Both the position numbers and the translations under genes were made by a program. The notes under the pieces were generated by a model. It did no database searches. It was not told where the DNA came from and saw only the letters and a list, made by a program, of their open reading frames with translations. Shown here piece by piece: positions 1 to 11,244 of a stretch of DNA of 64,000 nt. How positions within the stretch are numbered: position 1 is the stretch's first letter; the number at the start of each line of letters is the position of its first letter. The stretch is from Spodoptera frugiperda (Eukaryota; Arthropoda; Insecta; Lepidoptera; Noctuidae): the NCBI RefSeq assembly GCF_023101765.2, contig NC_064238.1, forward strand, positions 5,082,001-5,146,000, given 5' to 3'.

Positions 1-122
1 GGCGCGAGCGGAAGGCGGTATTTACTAAATACAACTGGTTCTCTCGCATTGAATACTTAACAACAAGTGAAATTTGATTATTTCACAAATAAGTTTCAAA
101 AGATCGCTATCATAAAAGGCGT

Positions 123-144
123 TGTGTGTGTGTGTGTGTGTGTG
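123..144. repeat. (TG)11 microsatellite in a HARS intron
   Basis: Eleven uninterrupted TG units just downstream of the HARS donor at 168 (- strand). Simple-sequence repeat; no coding role. Confidence 0.95.
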
Positions 145-167
145 ATTATTTCACAAATGACGTTCAC

Positions 168-3100
168 CTTTATTCCAGCATTCCACAGCTCAGCACAAAT
201 CTTCATACGCTCTTCAAGGAAGTTCTTCTGCGCAGACGCAACATACACGTCAACTTCACTCGTGCGCACAGTAATGTCTCCCGCGGCGAGTTTAGCTTCC
301 AACACTGAGAATATACGCTCAACGCCGATACTGACTCCTACGCATGGTACCTGGAACATAAATGAGAATAATCATTATTTAGAACTGACTATTTTTATTG
401 AATAGATCGGTAAACGAGCAGACGGATCACCTAATGATAAGCAATCGGCACCATTCATAGCAAGAGCATTACATGTGCCTGACCAGCCTTTGATGGACAG
501 AGGATTAGGTCTGTTGGTAGAGAACGCGACGGCCTCGCGAAGCAAAAATGTTTTATTCCAAACTATAATCTATCTCTGTGCCACATTAAGATTCGTTCAG
601 TAGTATACATTAACTTAGTTATTACAATTCAATTTTAATACACAACAATATGAATATGAAGGAACCGGCAACGTGATAAAAATATAATATGAATCTTACG
701 AATGAATTATGTAGATGTATGCACTATTGAATAAATTTCTCGTATCTTCATTCATAAAAACTAGATATTAATATGATAATCAAATGAATGAACATGGTGC
801 CCAACTGGTTTTCTACTAGGACTACGTAACACTTAATGTATGTAAGGATTAAATAATACTCCATTAATATAAAATATTACATTTTCATATATCATAATAA
901 TATATTTTTCTTAGTTATTTGACTTTGATTATTTTTTGTATTTTTTTTAACCTTATTTTTTTGATAATTTTATTAACCTTATTTGCCAAGAAGGTAAATT
1001 GTCGTCATATAAAATGTACGTGTGAGAAGCCATAATATTCTTTTCTGTCTTGTGGTTTTTAACAATACCAATACATAAAAAACAAGAGAAAAGACTCTGG
1101 ATTTATCTCTTTACTTAATCTACTTACACTATGATAAGTCACGTAGCCATCAAGTTGACTAGTTGTTTTGATATGGAACAACTCTAGACGGCTAATAGAC
1201 GTTATTCAAATATACACTCTATTGGACTTACGATAAAGTTAAAAATCCTAAACACTTAATAATTTCCATGTCGCATTTACTTTCGCAAGTGGCTATTTTT
1301 TGTCCCGCGATTACAAAACTTAGCGCTCAACAGCAATTATGGTGGACTAAACATTGTCGCGCCTCACTGAGTTTGCAATCAATTAGTAATTACACTTTTT
1401 TGCTATTAGCGCATCTTACTTTGTACATTTTGTTACTAAGGAAGACATCACTAAGAAAGTAATCGTTTAAGTCAATAACCTTTCTTTAAATATAAACAAC
1501 TGTTACTTTAACTTTTTAGATATTTGAGAATTATAAAACTTATAATATAAGACTTTATAACAATTATAGATTTTATAATTTAAGACTTATAAAATCTTTG
1601 GTAAGTGATGAATTATGTGAAATTGGTTTTTTAAATAGGTATATACTTGATAAAGAAAAAAGGTCTAGTGTATGGATTTGTCTAAAAATGTGTATTTATA
1701 CCTGTTTGTGTTTCGAGTCGAACATGCCAACAAGGTTATCGTATCGGCCACCGCCAGCGATGGATCCGACAGTCTGGTCTTCATTGCCGATTTTAATTGG
1801 CTCTGAAAGGAAACATAGGTTTTCAATAACAAGTCAACAATCAACATAATTGGCTGAAATAAGGTGTAATGTTCGTTAAATCAATTTCGTCTTCACAATT
1901 TGCAATTAAAACAATTATATGATGTTAATTTCGAAGACAAGTACAAATTATTTTGTGGCTTTTTGAATGCGCCTGCGTGGCAGTTAATCATCAAAGTAAA
2001 GATGCTAAATAAGTGAAGAGCTGCTTTTTGCCAATCGCAGTACAGTTTTATTGCAGGATAGGATTTCATTGGAGGATAGGATTGTTTTGTTGCGTGTCGT
2101 GTGTGTTTTTGTGTGCACCGCTGCTGTATGAGCATATAATTGCGGGCTGGAGGGTTGTGCTACACCGCATGCTGAAAAACATCTACAAGAACAAAACTAA
2201 AAGTTTGTTGTATTGTTAGTGTAAAATATAATAATATACTTACGTGTCAAAACAGCTTCGTATATAACACCAGTATAATAATCCAAGCCTCTAGCCAGAC
2301 TGAGATCAAACAATATCTTATCTTGAATACCAAAGAGGCTGCAGTACTCCAGTAGCAGTTTGATCCCTTGCAGACCTTCTACTGCTGCTTTAGTCTTGGA
2401 GAGTTTCTCATCAGTAAGGAGTTTGTCAGCCAATTCTACGCCTCCGTTCAGACGTACATACTCGCCTATTCTGTCTGCAGCGTCCGGCGATATGCCTTTC
2501 TCATTTATCATTTCTGTCCTCACCTCTTCCCATGGCGACTGAAGAAATAAGAATTGAGCTTGTTTAGTATAGGTACATAGTACAGTAGGTAGGTACATTT
2601 AATTTTGTAAGTAAAATTCTTATTGGCTTTGGCAAATTGCCTTTTATATATTTCTTATAAAAAAAAATCTCCTTGAAATCTTATGAATTAGGATTGTTTT
2701 GAAACACTGCTAGACTACTTGGGATGGTAAATAAAAATAACTCATAATTCGCAACAACTAACAACTAAGCAACAGCTAGGGACTTACTACTACATTCATA
2801 AAAAAATCGATGTCCTCACCTTATCTAACTTATCAACAGTAGAGCAAGTAGTTCTAAACTTGTCAGCAGGAACTCCGCAAGCTTCGAACATGCCGTCCAG
2901 TAACCGCCGGTGATTTACTTTCAAAACGTACGAGCCGATCTCAAGGGCATCCAATATCTCAGTCACTACCTTTAGGCATTCCGCGTCAGGCACCATGGGG
3001 TCATACTGGCCTGCTATGTCGAAATCCTGTAATAAAAGTAGATATTACATAATTATTATATGTTAAAATTATTGATCTCAAGGTCAAAATTATAATTATT

Positions 3101-5243
3101 AATATTAATTATGAATAAATTAATTTTGTCAACTATAAAAATTTGCATATGTCGCGGATTCAACTCCCATATGTAATACTACACCTCTTATGTATGTGAA
3201 ACTAGTATTTACAAACATACAACAATATCCTAGTGTGGCTATAAAAAATACTTACGCATTGGTAGAACTCCCTGTATCTGCCTCTGGTCATCGCAGGATT
3301 GTCTCGACGGTAAACCTTAGCAATGTGGTATCTCTTCAGAGTATTGATCTTATTCATTGCCAAGTATCGCGCGAGTGGTACCGTCAAATCATACCTCAGA
3401 GACAGAATCTCACCTCCTTGGTCTTTCAAGTCATAGATCAGTTTAGAATCCTCACCATACTTTCCAGTTAATACTTCCTAGAATAAAAAAAAAAGTAGTT
3501 ATGCCATAAATAAAATATCATAAAATCATATTTCATAAACAAAAATATTTCTCTAGCTCTAGATAATATCTAGAATCACCTAGAGTGGACTTTTAATTTA
3601 ATGTGATTTGAGTGAATATCACTATGGCAGAAATTCTAATATCACGCATAAGTACTTAAATAAGAATGACATTACCTTCAGTTCAAAGACAGGTGTGTCA
3701 ATACATTCAGCACCGTGTCTCTTGAATACAGCAATAATCTTTTGTAGGACTCCATTCCTTATGCTCATCTGTTGAGGGTTATAATCCCGTGTACCCTTAG
3801 GAGTCTTAAGGGTGAATTTCTGAGGCCCTGCATCTTCAGCTGGAGCCAACTGAGATTTCAATGCTAATAGCTTAGCTACTTCTTCTTGAATCTAGAATTT
3901 GTAATAAAAATTATAGTTAGGCAATTTTATTCAGATATGAAGTCAGTGCAATAGTATACAGTGTGAAACTTAGTATTTTTTACACATTTCTTCCATTAAA
4001 GATAAAAGTACCTATTTCATAAAAATGCTACCATAATAGAAACTTCTATAACTCTAAAAGCAATTGCAGATTAATTTTAAAATGAAAACTTTCTAAGAGC
4101 AAAGTAAAAATCATCTGTGTAATTACAATTTCTATTCTTGCAACTTGAGAAATCATTATCTGGGGAATAACAATTTCATACAAAAGAAAGTGACAGAAAT
4201 ATTAAACAAAAAACGAAGAATTTTTGTAGATATAAAAAAAGAAAACACAGCACATTAAAGTACTAGTATAATTTTTTATTGTTGAAATAAAATAGTAAAG
4301 CATTACTTAAGTAGGCCAATACCTTGCACTGAGATGTTGTTGCAATACATTTTGTGAAATTAGTGCTGAGTACTGGATTGTGTAATCGCATCACAGTTGC
4401 ACGGTTCTTTAGGAACCTCAACAATTTATGAGACATGCTTCACTAGTTCTGTCTCCACAATTTCAAATACAGAATATCTCGTCACCACAGCCTTACTTTT
4501 GTTACAACCGGAAAAAAAGAAATTCATATCATGCATTTCAAACAATTTATCATACACATTTTGGTTTTTTTGGCACTGATTATTTCAGGTATGATTAATG
4601 AAATATATCATGAAAAAGAGGTTGTGGTGACGAAACAACCATATGTGGAGATTCAACAACTATCTACTTAGAGGGGTGAACCAAAAACCAAGCTTATCTT
4701 GCAAATATCTCATGCTCAGCTCGTAATATGTACACAAAGCAAATCCAAAATCTACACAACAGCATGAGAACACACCTGCTGATCTATTGTGGTCCCATCT
4801 TTCACTTTTTCCAACACTTTAGGAGGACTCAATCTAGGTAACAATGATATTTCAAAGTCACTGAAACTCCCCATATGGTACCACCACCTCTTGATGGATT
4901 TATATTTCTCAAAATCTATATTCTTTCCTAAGTCATTCCTTAATTCTATATCACAATAACTGGGAGTATACCCACAAATGTAACTATAATCACGTAAATG
5001 TTTCTCAATCTCTGGTAAATTGTACTGTAAATTATTCTTCTTAGCCTACAAATTAATTCATATTTACTTGTAGTATGATGCAATATTATAACAATACATC
5101 AGCATGTTAATTGTGCAGCCGGATTATTATATTGCTGGGAAGAAACTTACCTTTTCACTTGATTCTTTCGCAGCTTTCAATTTTCTCACAAGATCACCTT
5201 GTTCTTTTATTTTTAAAAGTAATGATTCTTGAGTATCTGCCAT
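168..5243 (-). CDS. HARS: Histidyl-tRNA synthetase, cytosolic and mitochondrial forms (3' end beyond window)
   Basis: Class II aminoacyl-tRNA synthetase that charges tRNA-His. Exons in transcript order are 5243-5151, (5045-4776 optional), 3891-3676, 3477-3256, 3026-2820, 2538-2244, 1802-1702 and 350-168; all junctions are GT/AG and in phase. The remaining ~60 C-terminal residues lie left of base 1. The first exon plus the start of the third gives a WHEP helix-turn-helix (LVRKLKAAKE.. / IQEEVAKLLALK). The core shows class II motif 2 (KRYHIAKVYRRDNPAMTRGR), the HisRS signature LARGLDYYTGVIYEA, a GGGRYD loop, and the start of the anticodon-binding domain (VPCVGVSIGVERIF, VASAQK). All are close to animal HARS. 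A second first exon at 4436-4323 encodes a mitochondrial presequence, so one gene would supply both compartments. Divergent from VPS36. Confidence 0.96.
404..560. repeat. Degenerate interspersed repeat in HARS intron
   Basis: The stretch beginning 'GTAAACGAGCAGACGGATCA' matches from memory a common lepidopteran SINE-like repeat (ACGAGCAGACGGRTCACCTGATG class). It is decayed and no complete ends are seen. The rest of the intron (about 560-1700) is AT-rich with nothing recognisable. Confidence 0.45.
4323..4436 (-). CDS. HARS: HARS exon 1b, alternative first exon with mitochondrial presequence
   Basis: 38 codons from ATG to AAG|GTATTG, phase 0, able to splice straight to the shared exon at 3891. 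It starts MSHKLLRFLKNRATVMRL: rich in Arg, Lys, Leu and hydroxylated residues with no acidic residue in the first 30, as expected of an amphipathic mitochondrial targeting helix. Used this way, the product lacks the first WHEP helix and the eEF1B-like exon. Dual cytosolic/mitochondrial HARS from one gene by alternative first exons is known in other animals. Confidence 0.82.
4776..5045 (-). CDS. HARS: HARS optional exon encoding an eEF1B/GST-C-like domain
   Basis: 270 nt, 90 codons, open throughout, bounded by TTTGTAG| and CAG|GTGTGT, phase 0 at both ends. The peptide contains YSYICGYTPSYCDI followed by IKRWWYHMGSF. This is the 'L..yL.d.SYI.GY.PS..D ... RWy.Hi.S' signature of the GST-C-like N-terminal domain of eEF1B subunits, also appended to some CysRS isoforms. 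It sits between the two halves of the WHEP domain. Since it is a multiple of three in phase 0, the gene makes an intact product with or without it. Animal HisRS, as I know it, has no such domain. Whether the exon is used constitutively, alternatively or not at all cannot be decided from DNA. Confidence 0.8.
5151..5243 (-). CDS. HARS: HARS exon 1a, cytosolic start, first WHEP helix
   Basis: 31 codons starting MADTQESLLLKIKEQGDL and ending in phase 0 at AAG|GTAAGT. It supplies the first half of the WHEP domain; the second half (IQEEVAKLLALK) begins the exon at 3891. WHEP domains bind tRNA and mediate protein contacts in animal HisRS. The start is the first ATG of an open frame that aligns with the N-terminus of animal cytosolic HARS. 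Confidence 0.93.
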
Positions 5244-5916
5244 AGTAACTTATAATAAACTTGAACTTAAAATAATTCCAAAGGTCTGTTCTCTCAAGGC
5301 TTCAAAGTAAAAGTGCTCTTTGCTAAGAAATAATTACAGGCACTCGACTGTTTCACTGTTTCATACCTTTCCCTTTGCAATCGACAAATACCGAGCAATT
5401 TTGCACACTACCATAGTACAAATTATAGGTTATATGACACGAACGTAAATAACTCTATCGTCAGCATGAATTTTTTCTATCTCTGTTACTCGACAATGGT
5501 ATTTCTACGTAATATCTTTAACAAGCATGCATATAATCATAACTATTCGATATTTTGTACTGGAACACAACATTTCTAAATGTGACAGTGACTTATGAAT
5601 GACAATTGGCAAAAGTCATCAAAAGTGGTAAAAAATGTTGCCATAAAGTAGAATTAATTTCGTGTCACATCAGGAAAATAAAATAAAATGAAAACCTCTA
5701 AATCAATGAAGAAGTAATTTTAAATACCACACTCTTTGCTTTATAAATTATTGATAACCCTGAATGATTTAATTAAAATAAAATTATAATACGAATATCA
5801 GACATACCATCAGATGTCAAGTTGACATTTAATGTCAATAGTAAATTTCGATTTGTTCATCATCGAAAATAATACAAATTCTCTAGAATTTATTTTATAT
5901 TAAATGAAATTATACA
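5244..5916. promoter_or_regulatory. Divergent promoter region shared by HARS and VPS36
   Basis: 673 bp between the HARS cytosolic ATG (- strand) and the VPS36 ATG (+ strand). AT-rich with no TATA box that I would call. As it is the only upstream sequence of both housekeeping genes, it is likely a bidirectional promoter. This is an inference from gene order. Confidence 0.5.
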
Positions 5917-7712
5917 ATGGATAGATTTGAATATATTGAAGCTCGGTTATTTGAAGGTGAAAATTACCTTAAACGTGATAAAAATGTGAAGATATATGAT
6001 GGTGATGATAAGGTTGTTTATTTTGATGTTTTGGAGGCCTATCCTTATTCCAATTTATGTAATACAAAGAGTTATAGGATACATTTTATCTATAACATAA
6101 TAGTAGTATACTGCTACTTTAATATACTTAACTTTCAACTAATTTCTACATAATATATCATGAAGGAATATACATAAATGTTTATATGTTTCAGACTCAT
6201 TTTACTGATGGAGAAGTAGTACTAACCACACACAGAATCCTGTGGGGAAAGCCAGGAGATATACCCAAGGGGCTTGTGTGCTTGTCACTACATTTATACT
6301 ATGTTTTTTGTATAGAGGAAGAAAGTGGTGGAGTGTTTGGCCTTGGTGGTCCGAAACGAATTTTATTGCATTTGGGACCTGCATTACCAGGTAATAATTT
6401 GTAATCAATTCTATCAGTTGTGCATGATTATGTTGGTAAATTTTATACTGATATATATTTTTTTAATCCAGGTAAAAGACCAGGACCTGCTGTGGTTAGT
6501 CCATTCCACTTTGTGAAATTTTCATTCAAAGATGGGATTGACCAAGTATTTTATAAGGCTCTAACTGATGCTGTTGCTGCCAAAGCATGGGAAAGGCCAG
6601 CAACTATTTCTTCACCAACAAGTGTAACAAGCTCAAATGCTTCATCAAAACCAACAGTAACCCCTGTCAACTCTAAAATTCGTTCTGGAATTGTTGGAAT
6701 TGAAAGAAGTATAGAAGAACAACACAGAGCAACTGATCAAAGCATCAGTGTAGCATTTCAGGATTTGAAAAAACTTATGGAAAAAGCCAAAGATATGGTT
6801 GCAATTTCCAAAAACATTTCTACTAAAATCAGGGTAAATACTTATTTAGATAAAAGACATTTATACTTGCTTTAAAATCAATATTATGTGGTTTTTATTT
6901 AATTTACCTACTTCCAGGACAAACAAGGTGATATTTCTGAGGATGACACAGTTAGATTTAAAGCCTACCTCATGAGCTTAGGTATTGATGATCCAGTAAC
7001 CAGAGACGCATTCAGATCCGACTCAGACTATTATTTGGGACTATCACAACAGATTTCTGACATGATGGTTGCAGTACTCATGGTAAGTTCCTCTTTAATC
7101 GAGTTCTATTTATTTCAGCAATAAGTACACTACCATTATATTTATATTTTTTCTTTGTAATAGGATTGTGGGGGAATTATGTCATTAGCTGATGTATGGT
7201 GCAGAGTAAATAGAGCCAGAGGTTTGGAACTCATATCCCCTGAGGATCTTTTAAATGCCTGCAAGTAAGTATAAAATAAATGCTGTTTTGTCATTCCAAG
7301 TCGTGTCATGTCAGACTGGTCGTTTATTTACTCTTTTTTTAGATTGTTGCAGACTATTGGTGCTCCTATGACCCTTAGGAAATTCCCAAGTGGTGCATGT
7401 GTTCTTCAGTTGAATAGTCAAAGGGATGAAGAAGTAGCTAAGACTACCTGTGAATTGGTAATACTTTCTTTACATTTGATAAATATGTAGTTAATTTGTA
7501 ATTGAAATGACTTTAAAATCCTTTTTTTATTTTTCTAGCTTGAAGAAAATGGATACCTGACTCCTGTGAAGTTATCACAAATTGCAAATGTTTCCGTCCT
7601 ACTAGCACGCGAGCGCTTATTCACGACTGAACGCCTTGGTATGGCGTGCCGAGATGAGTCTATTGAAGGCCTGGCATTTTATCCTAACCTATTTTTACGA
7701 GAAGCCTCATAG
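5917..7712 (+). CDS. Vps36: Vacuolar protein sorting protein 36 (ESCRT-II subunit)
   Basis: ESCRT-II subunit that binds ubiquitinated cargo and phosphoinositides on endosomes and acts with VPS22 and VPS25 in multivesicular-body sorting. Seven exons: 5917-6012, 6195-6390, 6472-6833, 6918-7082, 7164-7264, 7343-7457, 7539-7712; total 1209 nt, 402 aa, the usual size. The N-terminal GLUE domain has MDRFEYIEARLFEGEN, then VVLTTHRILW and LLHLGPALPG. A linker with IVGIERSIEEQ follows, then KDKQGDI-type sequence (DKQGDISEDDTVRFKAYLMS). The C-terminal winged helices include LADVWCRVNRARGLELISPE and end in FYPNLFLREAS. No metazoan zinc-finger insert is seen in GLUE, as in other animals. All splice phases close without gaps. 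Confidence 0.97.
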
Positions 7713-8594
7713 ATAACACTACTATTATTACTGTTACTAATATGTTAAGAGTTTATTATAATTATTTGCAATATCAAGGAATTTTATTGTAAAAATAATA
7801 CACCATATTCAAGCACATACAGGTTTTATTCAAACTTAAAGCATGGCTCTGAACAACACATAAGCAAGCTTCTTTATAAAAAGTGATAATTTAAGCCCAC
7901 ACATAATCACACCATAAGTAAACCATCTGTAAACCTTCTCCCAAAATATTACGAATCTTACATCAAAGATATTATTATTACACAATTATATTATTTTACG
8001 ACAAGATATGACAAAACATTATTTTTTAATATAACCTACATAAAAATATATATCAGTTGAATCTTATAGAGAATTATAAATACAAGAAATAAATGTCATA
8101 CTTCATCAACATTTTCCATAAATATAAAAATAATCTACGACTATTTCAAACCCTATCAGACACTTGCGTTGAGTGATCACAGATACATTAAAGACAGAAG
8201 CTGTTACATTTTTGATATTACAAGTTTACACTTAACTTTAAATGTTTATAGAAACAAACATGTACAAATGTCTGTTCCATTATTTTCTATTTTGCTTGCT
8301 GGTATATTAATGAGCTGAAATATAATAATGTGTAGCTTACACATAGTCAAACACTTGCCCTAATAATATAATATTAAGTACTTACTAGAAAGAAGCCATT
8401 ACACTTGTGCATGTCCTTTTTTAAAATAGAGTAAATCTAATTGTAAACAACTACAATAAATGTTTTGATTACTTTTGATTAATACTGTAATTTAAAGAGA
8501 CTAGTCTAAAAGCATGAAACCAAAATGTGCAAGAAAAGAAAAAAAACTAGGCCTACATTTTTTGTTTCTCTTCGGAATGTGTCGAAGATAGTAT
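7713..8594. other. Convergent spacer between VPS36 and EXD1
   Basis: Tail-to-tail spacer of about 880 bp holding the 3' UTRs of both genes. It is AT-rich. A TTTATT at about 7830 could serve as a poly(A) signal for the minus-strand gene. I see no gene or recognisable repeat. Confidence 0.6.
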
Positions 8595-9763
8595 TTAATA
8601 CTCAATTGCACTCTTAAAATCCTTTGGTATTTGATTTTGCATACCACAACGTTCCCAAGCTTTGAAATCATCCAGAGATCGTATATTTTCTACAAAGCAT
8701 TCAACACCTCTCACAAATGGCAGCAACATTTCTTCATTGATTGTTTCTGAAAGACGATGCAAGAATGCAATATTCTTGGCGAGGCTGTCCTTCATCTGTA
8801 CAGGCAATGGGCGCGCAGAACACTCCACTACTCCAAACTGTAAAATCAACATAAGAAGTATGAATTAAATGAATTAACAATTTCTAATAGGAGTTTTATT
8901 AATAAAAAACAGATCTACAAAGTATTAATGAATACAAGGCTATATTAATTAATTCATTGACTCTTTATATGGTATACTCACTTTGTCATCCACAAAAGAC
9001 AGTTGCAAGCCAAGATAAAGATTCAAACATTGTGCTAGACTCTTCACTTTATCAGGAAGGCGGCCAGTTTTGTTTCTAGTGATAAGTAGATCACCAACCT
9101 GTAATAAATATTATATTGAGTTAAATTTATCAATACAATGTGATGTTAATTAAGATTTTGGTGCTACAATAACATTACCTGAGTATCAAATACTGAATTC
9201 AGCTTAACATTGTGTTTATGAAACAAACAATCTGATACATTTCTGGAATTATGAATTATCTTTTTAGGAATCTCACTTTCCAGAAGTTTCTTAAGTCCAG
9301 CTTCAAATGCATGGTATTCCAAGACATGAATATCAAATATATAAATCTGAGTAGGTGTAGACAATACCAAAACTGGCATTTTACATTTCCTTCCCATGTT
9401 TGCACCATCAGTACTCAAGGCAATATAACTATGTTGATTCAGGTCTTCTATTGCATCATGGAAAATCTTATCAATTTGGTTTATGTATATGTATTTTTTT
9501 GATGTCTTTAATATTTCTTCACATTCTTTTTCTGATATTTTTAAATGCTTTTGTTCATCTGGTTCCTTAAGTTTGACAATGTCCCTTATATCAGAGTCAT
9601 AATAGTGAAGAATGCCATCACTGGGGTCTCCTTGTGGTTCTTTGACATTGTAAAGAGAAATCTTTGACTTATCATTCGTCATTCCGTAAAACCGGCCTTC
9701 AAATATTTCACTGTTTTTTGTATGAACTTGTAGTAATTCACCTTTCATGTATAAGTTGTCCAT
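8595..9763 (-). CDS. EXD1: EXD1-like protein: Sm-like plus degenerate 3'-5' exonuclease domain (piRNA pathway)
   Basis: Three exons, 9763-9179, 9098-8982 and 8837-8595, all phase 0, 314 aa. Residues 1-70 form an Sm-like fold (KGELLQVHTKNSEIFEGRFYG). Residues ~105-290 are a DEDD-type exonuclease domain: IYIFDIHVL, KKIIHNSRNVSDCLFHKHNV, LNSVFDTQ, VGDLLITRNKTGRLPDKVKS. The acidic catalytic residues appear lost: the usual D-x-E in the first motif reads 'IALSTDG', and the HDC+ of the second reads 'HNSR'. Silkworm Exd1 is reported as a catalytically dead dimeric RNA adaptor acting with PIWI and a Tudor protein in piRNA biogenesis; this fits. It is shorter than the human protein at its C-terminus. 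Its ATG lies 38 bp after the VMA21 stop on the same strand. Confidence 0.88.
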
Positions 9764-9801
9764 TTTGTGATGAGGTATTTTAAAAACTACTTTACAGAAT
9801 T
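9764..9801 (-). other. 38-bp VMA21-EXD1 intercistronic spacer
   Basis: Between the VMA21 stop (9804-9802) and the EXD1 ATG (9763) there are 38 AT-rich bases. There is no AATAAA and no room for both a 3' UTR with poly(A) site and an independent promoter. The bases before the ATG read CACAAA, an acceptable insect initiation context. Confidence 0.8.
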
Positions 9802-10165
9802 TTAGTCCTTTTTGACAGGTTTTTCCGATTTTTCTGAATCGGAGTAAGCCTTGAATATGTAAAGTCCGAGAGTGAGATGTAGCACGACGACCGCAACTAC
9901 AGCGGAGTATACACTGCTCGTGATTGGCTCCAGTCGTAAAATTCCATCGAATATAACGCTCTTCGCAGTAAAGAATGAAAACACTGGGACCACAATAATG
10001 ATCAAACAGTATTTTATTACCGTCTGAAAGACTTGAAAATCGGGTAGTTCCTGAAAGTTAAGAGTTGAAATCACCATTATTAACATAGTAAACGATGTAT
10101 TACTATTAAACTTAATTATAAACTGATCATTATTCACTTACATTTGCACGTCCTTCAATCATCAT
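9802..10165 (-). CDS. VMA21: Vacuolar ATPase assembly integral membrane protein VMA21
   Basis: ER-resident chaperone for assembly of the V-ATPase Vo sector. Two exons, 10165-10142 (MMIEGRAN) and 10050-9802, phase 0, 90 aa, close to the usual ~100. Two membrane segments: FQTVIKYCLIIIVVPVFSFF (residues ~14-34) and VYSAVVAVVVLHLTLGLYIF (~54-74), joined by a loop containing TAKSVIFDGILRL that matches the TKSYIFEG motif of the human protein. The C-terminus ends in PVKKD, a lysine-rich tail like the yeast ER-retrieval signal. The start has two adjacent ATGs; I used the first. Directly upstream of EXD1 with only 38 bp between stop and start. Confidence 0.93.
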
Positions 10166-11244
10166 AAAACAAAAAGAAATTAAAATAAATTAATAAAATT
10201 GAAGAAAATGCGAACACCGACAGTCACAAGCTGCATCAGTCACACAAGAATGAATGAATGAATGATTGAATGATATGAGAAATGTGACAAATTGACAATG
10301 ATTGAGGCAAAAGGAAATTGATTTTCTCACAGATAAAGCACAAATTATTTCATGAAGGAGTACATAGTTTTCTCCTTTTCTCCTTTGATATTATTATTAT
10401 GATAATTCAATATTTGATACAGACACAATTATTGCCTAATTTTTACCACAAATCAAACTAAATTACACATGGAGTTAAAAAATACGGATTACGGCTTATG
10501 GCTTTATTCATCTTTACTCTTTGTTCACAGTGTGTTACAATTCGGATTCTCGACACTTAACTTTAATTTTCTGTTTTGAACAATTTGAAGTGCTTAGTGT
10601 AAAACAGCTTATTTGGCTTGTACACTTTTCTTCTTAATTTAGACGACTGTGACGTGACGCACTGCGTATTTACATTTGAATTTGAATGGTCACACATATC
10701 TTATTCCATAAAAAATCGTTATGCCGTAGGTCACGTAGGTAATGTAACTACAGCACGGGGCATAAAGCGAAGTATCATAATACTTAATACCTATGCTATT
10801 TATTAAAGTACTTAGCATGACATGCTTTTTACTACTATTACTTAAGCTAAGCAGATACATTGGTAGATTCTGGAGAGCTCTGGAATCGGTACGCACAAAA
10901 AAAATTGTGCACGATTAAAATACCTAATATACCGTAGGTAGTAGGAAAGGCGCCTTTGAAAGGTGGTCAAGTACCTTCATACAAAATTTATCACGTTATG
11001 AATGGACCATTAACACTTTCGCTGCTTCACGGTGGTTTGCACATAAAAGGATGGTGCTAAATTGTAGCGGGGAATAATCATTATAATTGTGTAAAAAGTA
11101 TTTAAACGTAGATACATCCGTTATAATGTGTCACATTGTTGTTGCTTTTGATCATGACAAAACCGGTTTAGCTGACTAGTCCCATATTCACTTGTTTATC
11201 TTAATATTTTTTAACATATGTTTCATTACCAATTCCCATTTAAA
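10166..11244. other. Divergent spacer upstream of VMA21 and the Cys-rich gene
   Basis: About 1.1 kb between two divergent starts, presumably containing both promoters. A short GAAT repeat lies at 10249-10274. Nothing else is recognisable. Confidence 0.55.
10249..10274. repeat. Short (GAAT)n tandem repeat
   Basis: Four perfect plus degenerate GAAT/GATT units just upstream of VMA21 exon 1. Simple repeat. Confidence 0.8.
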
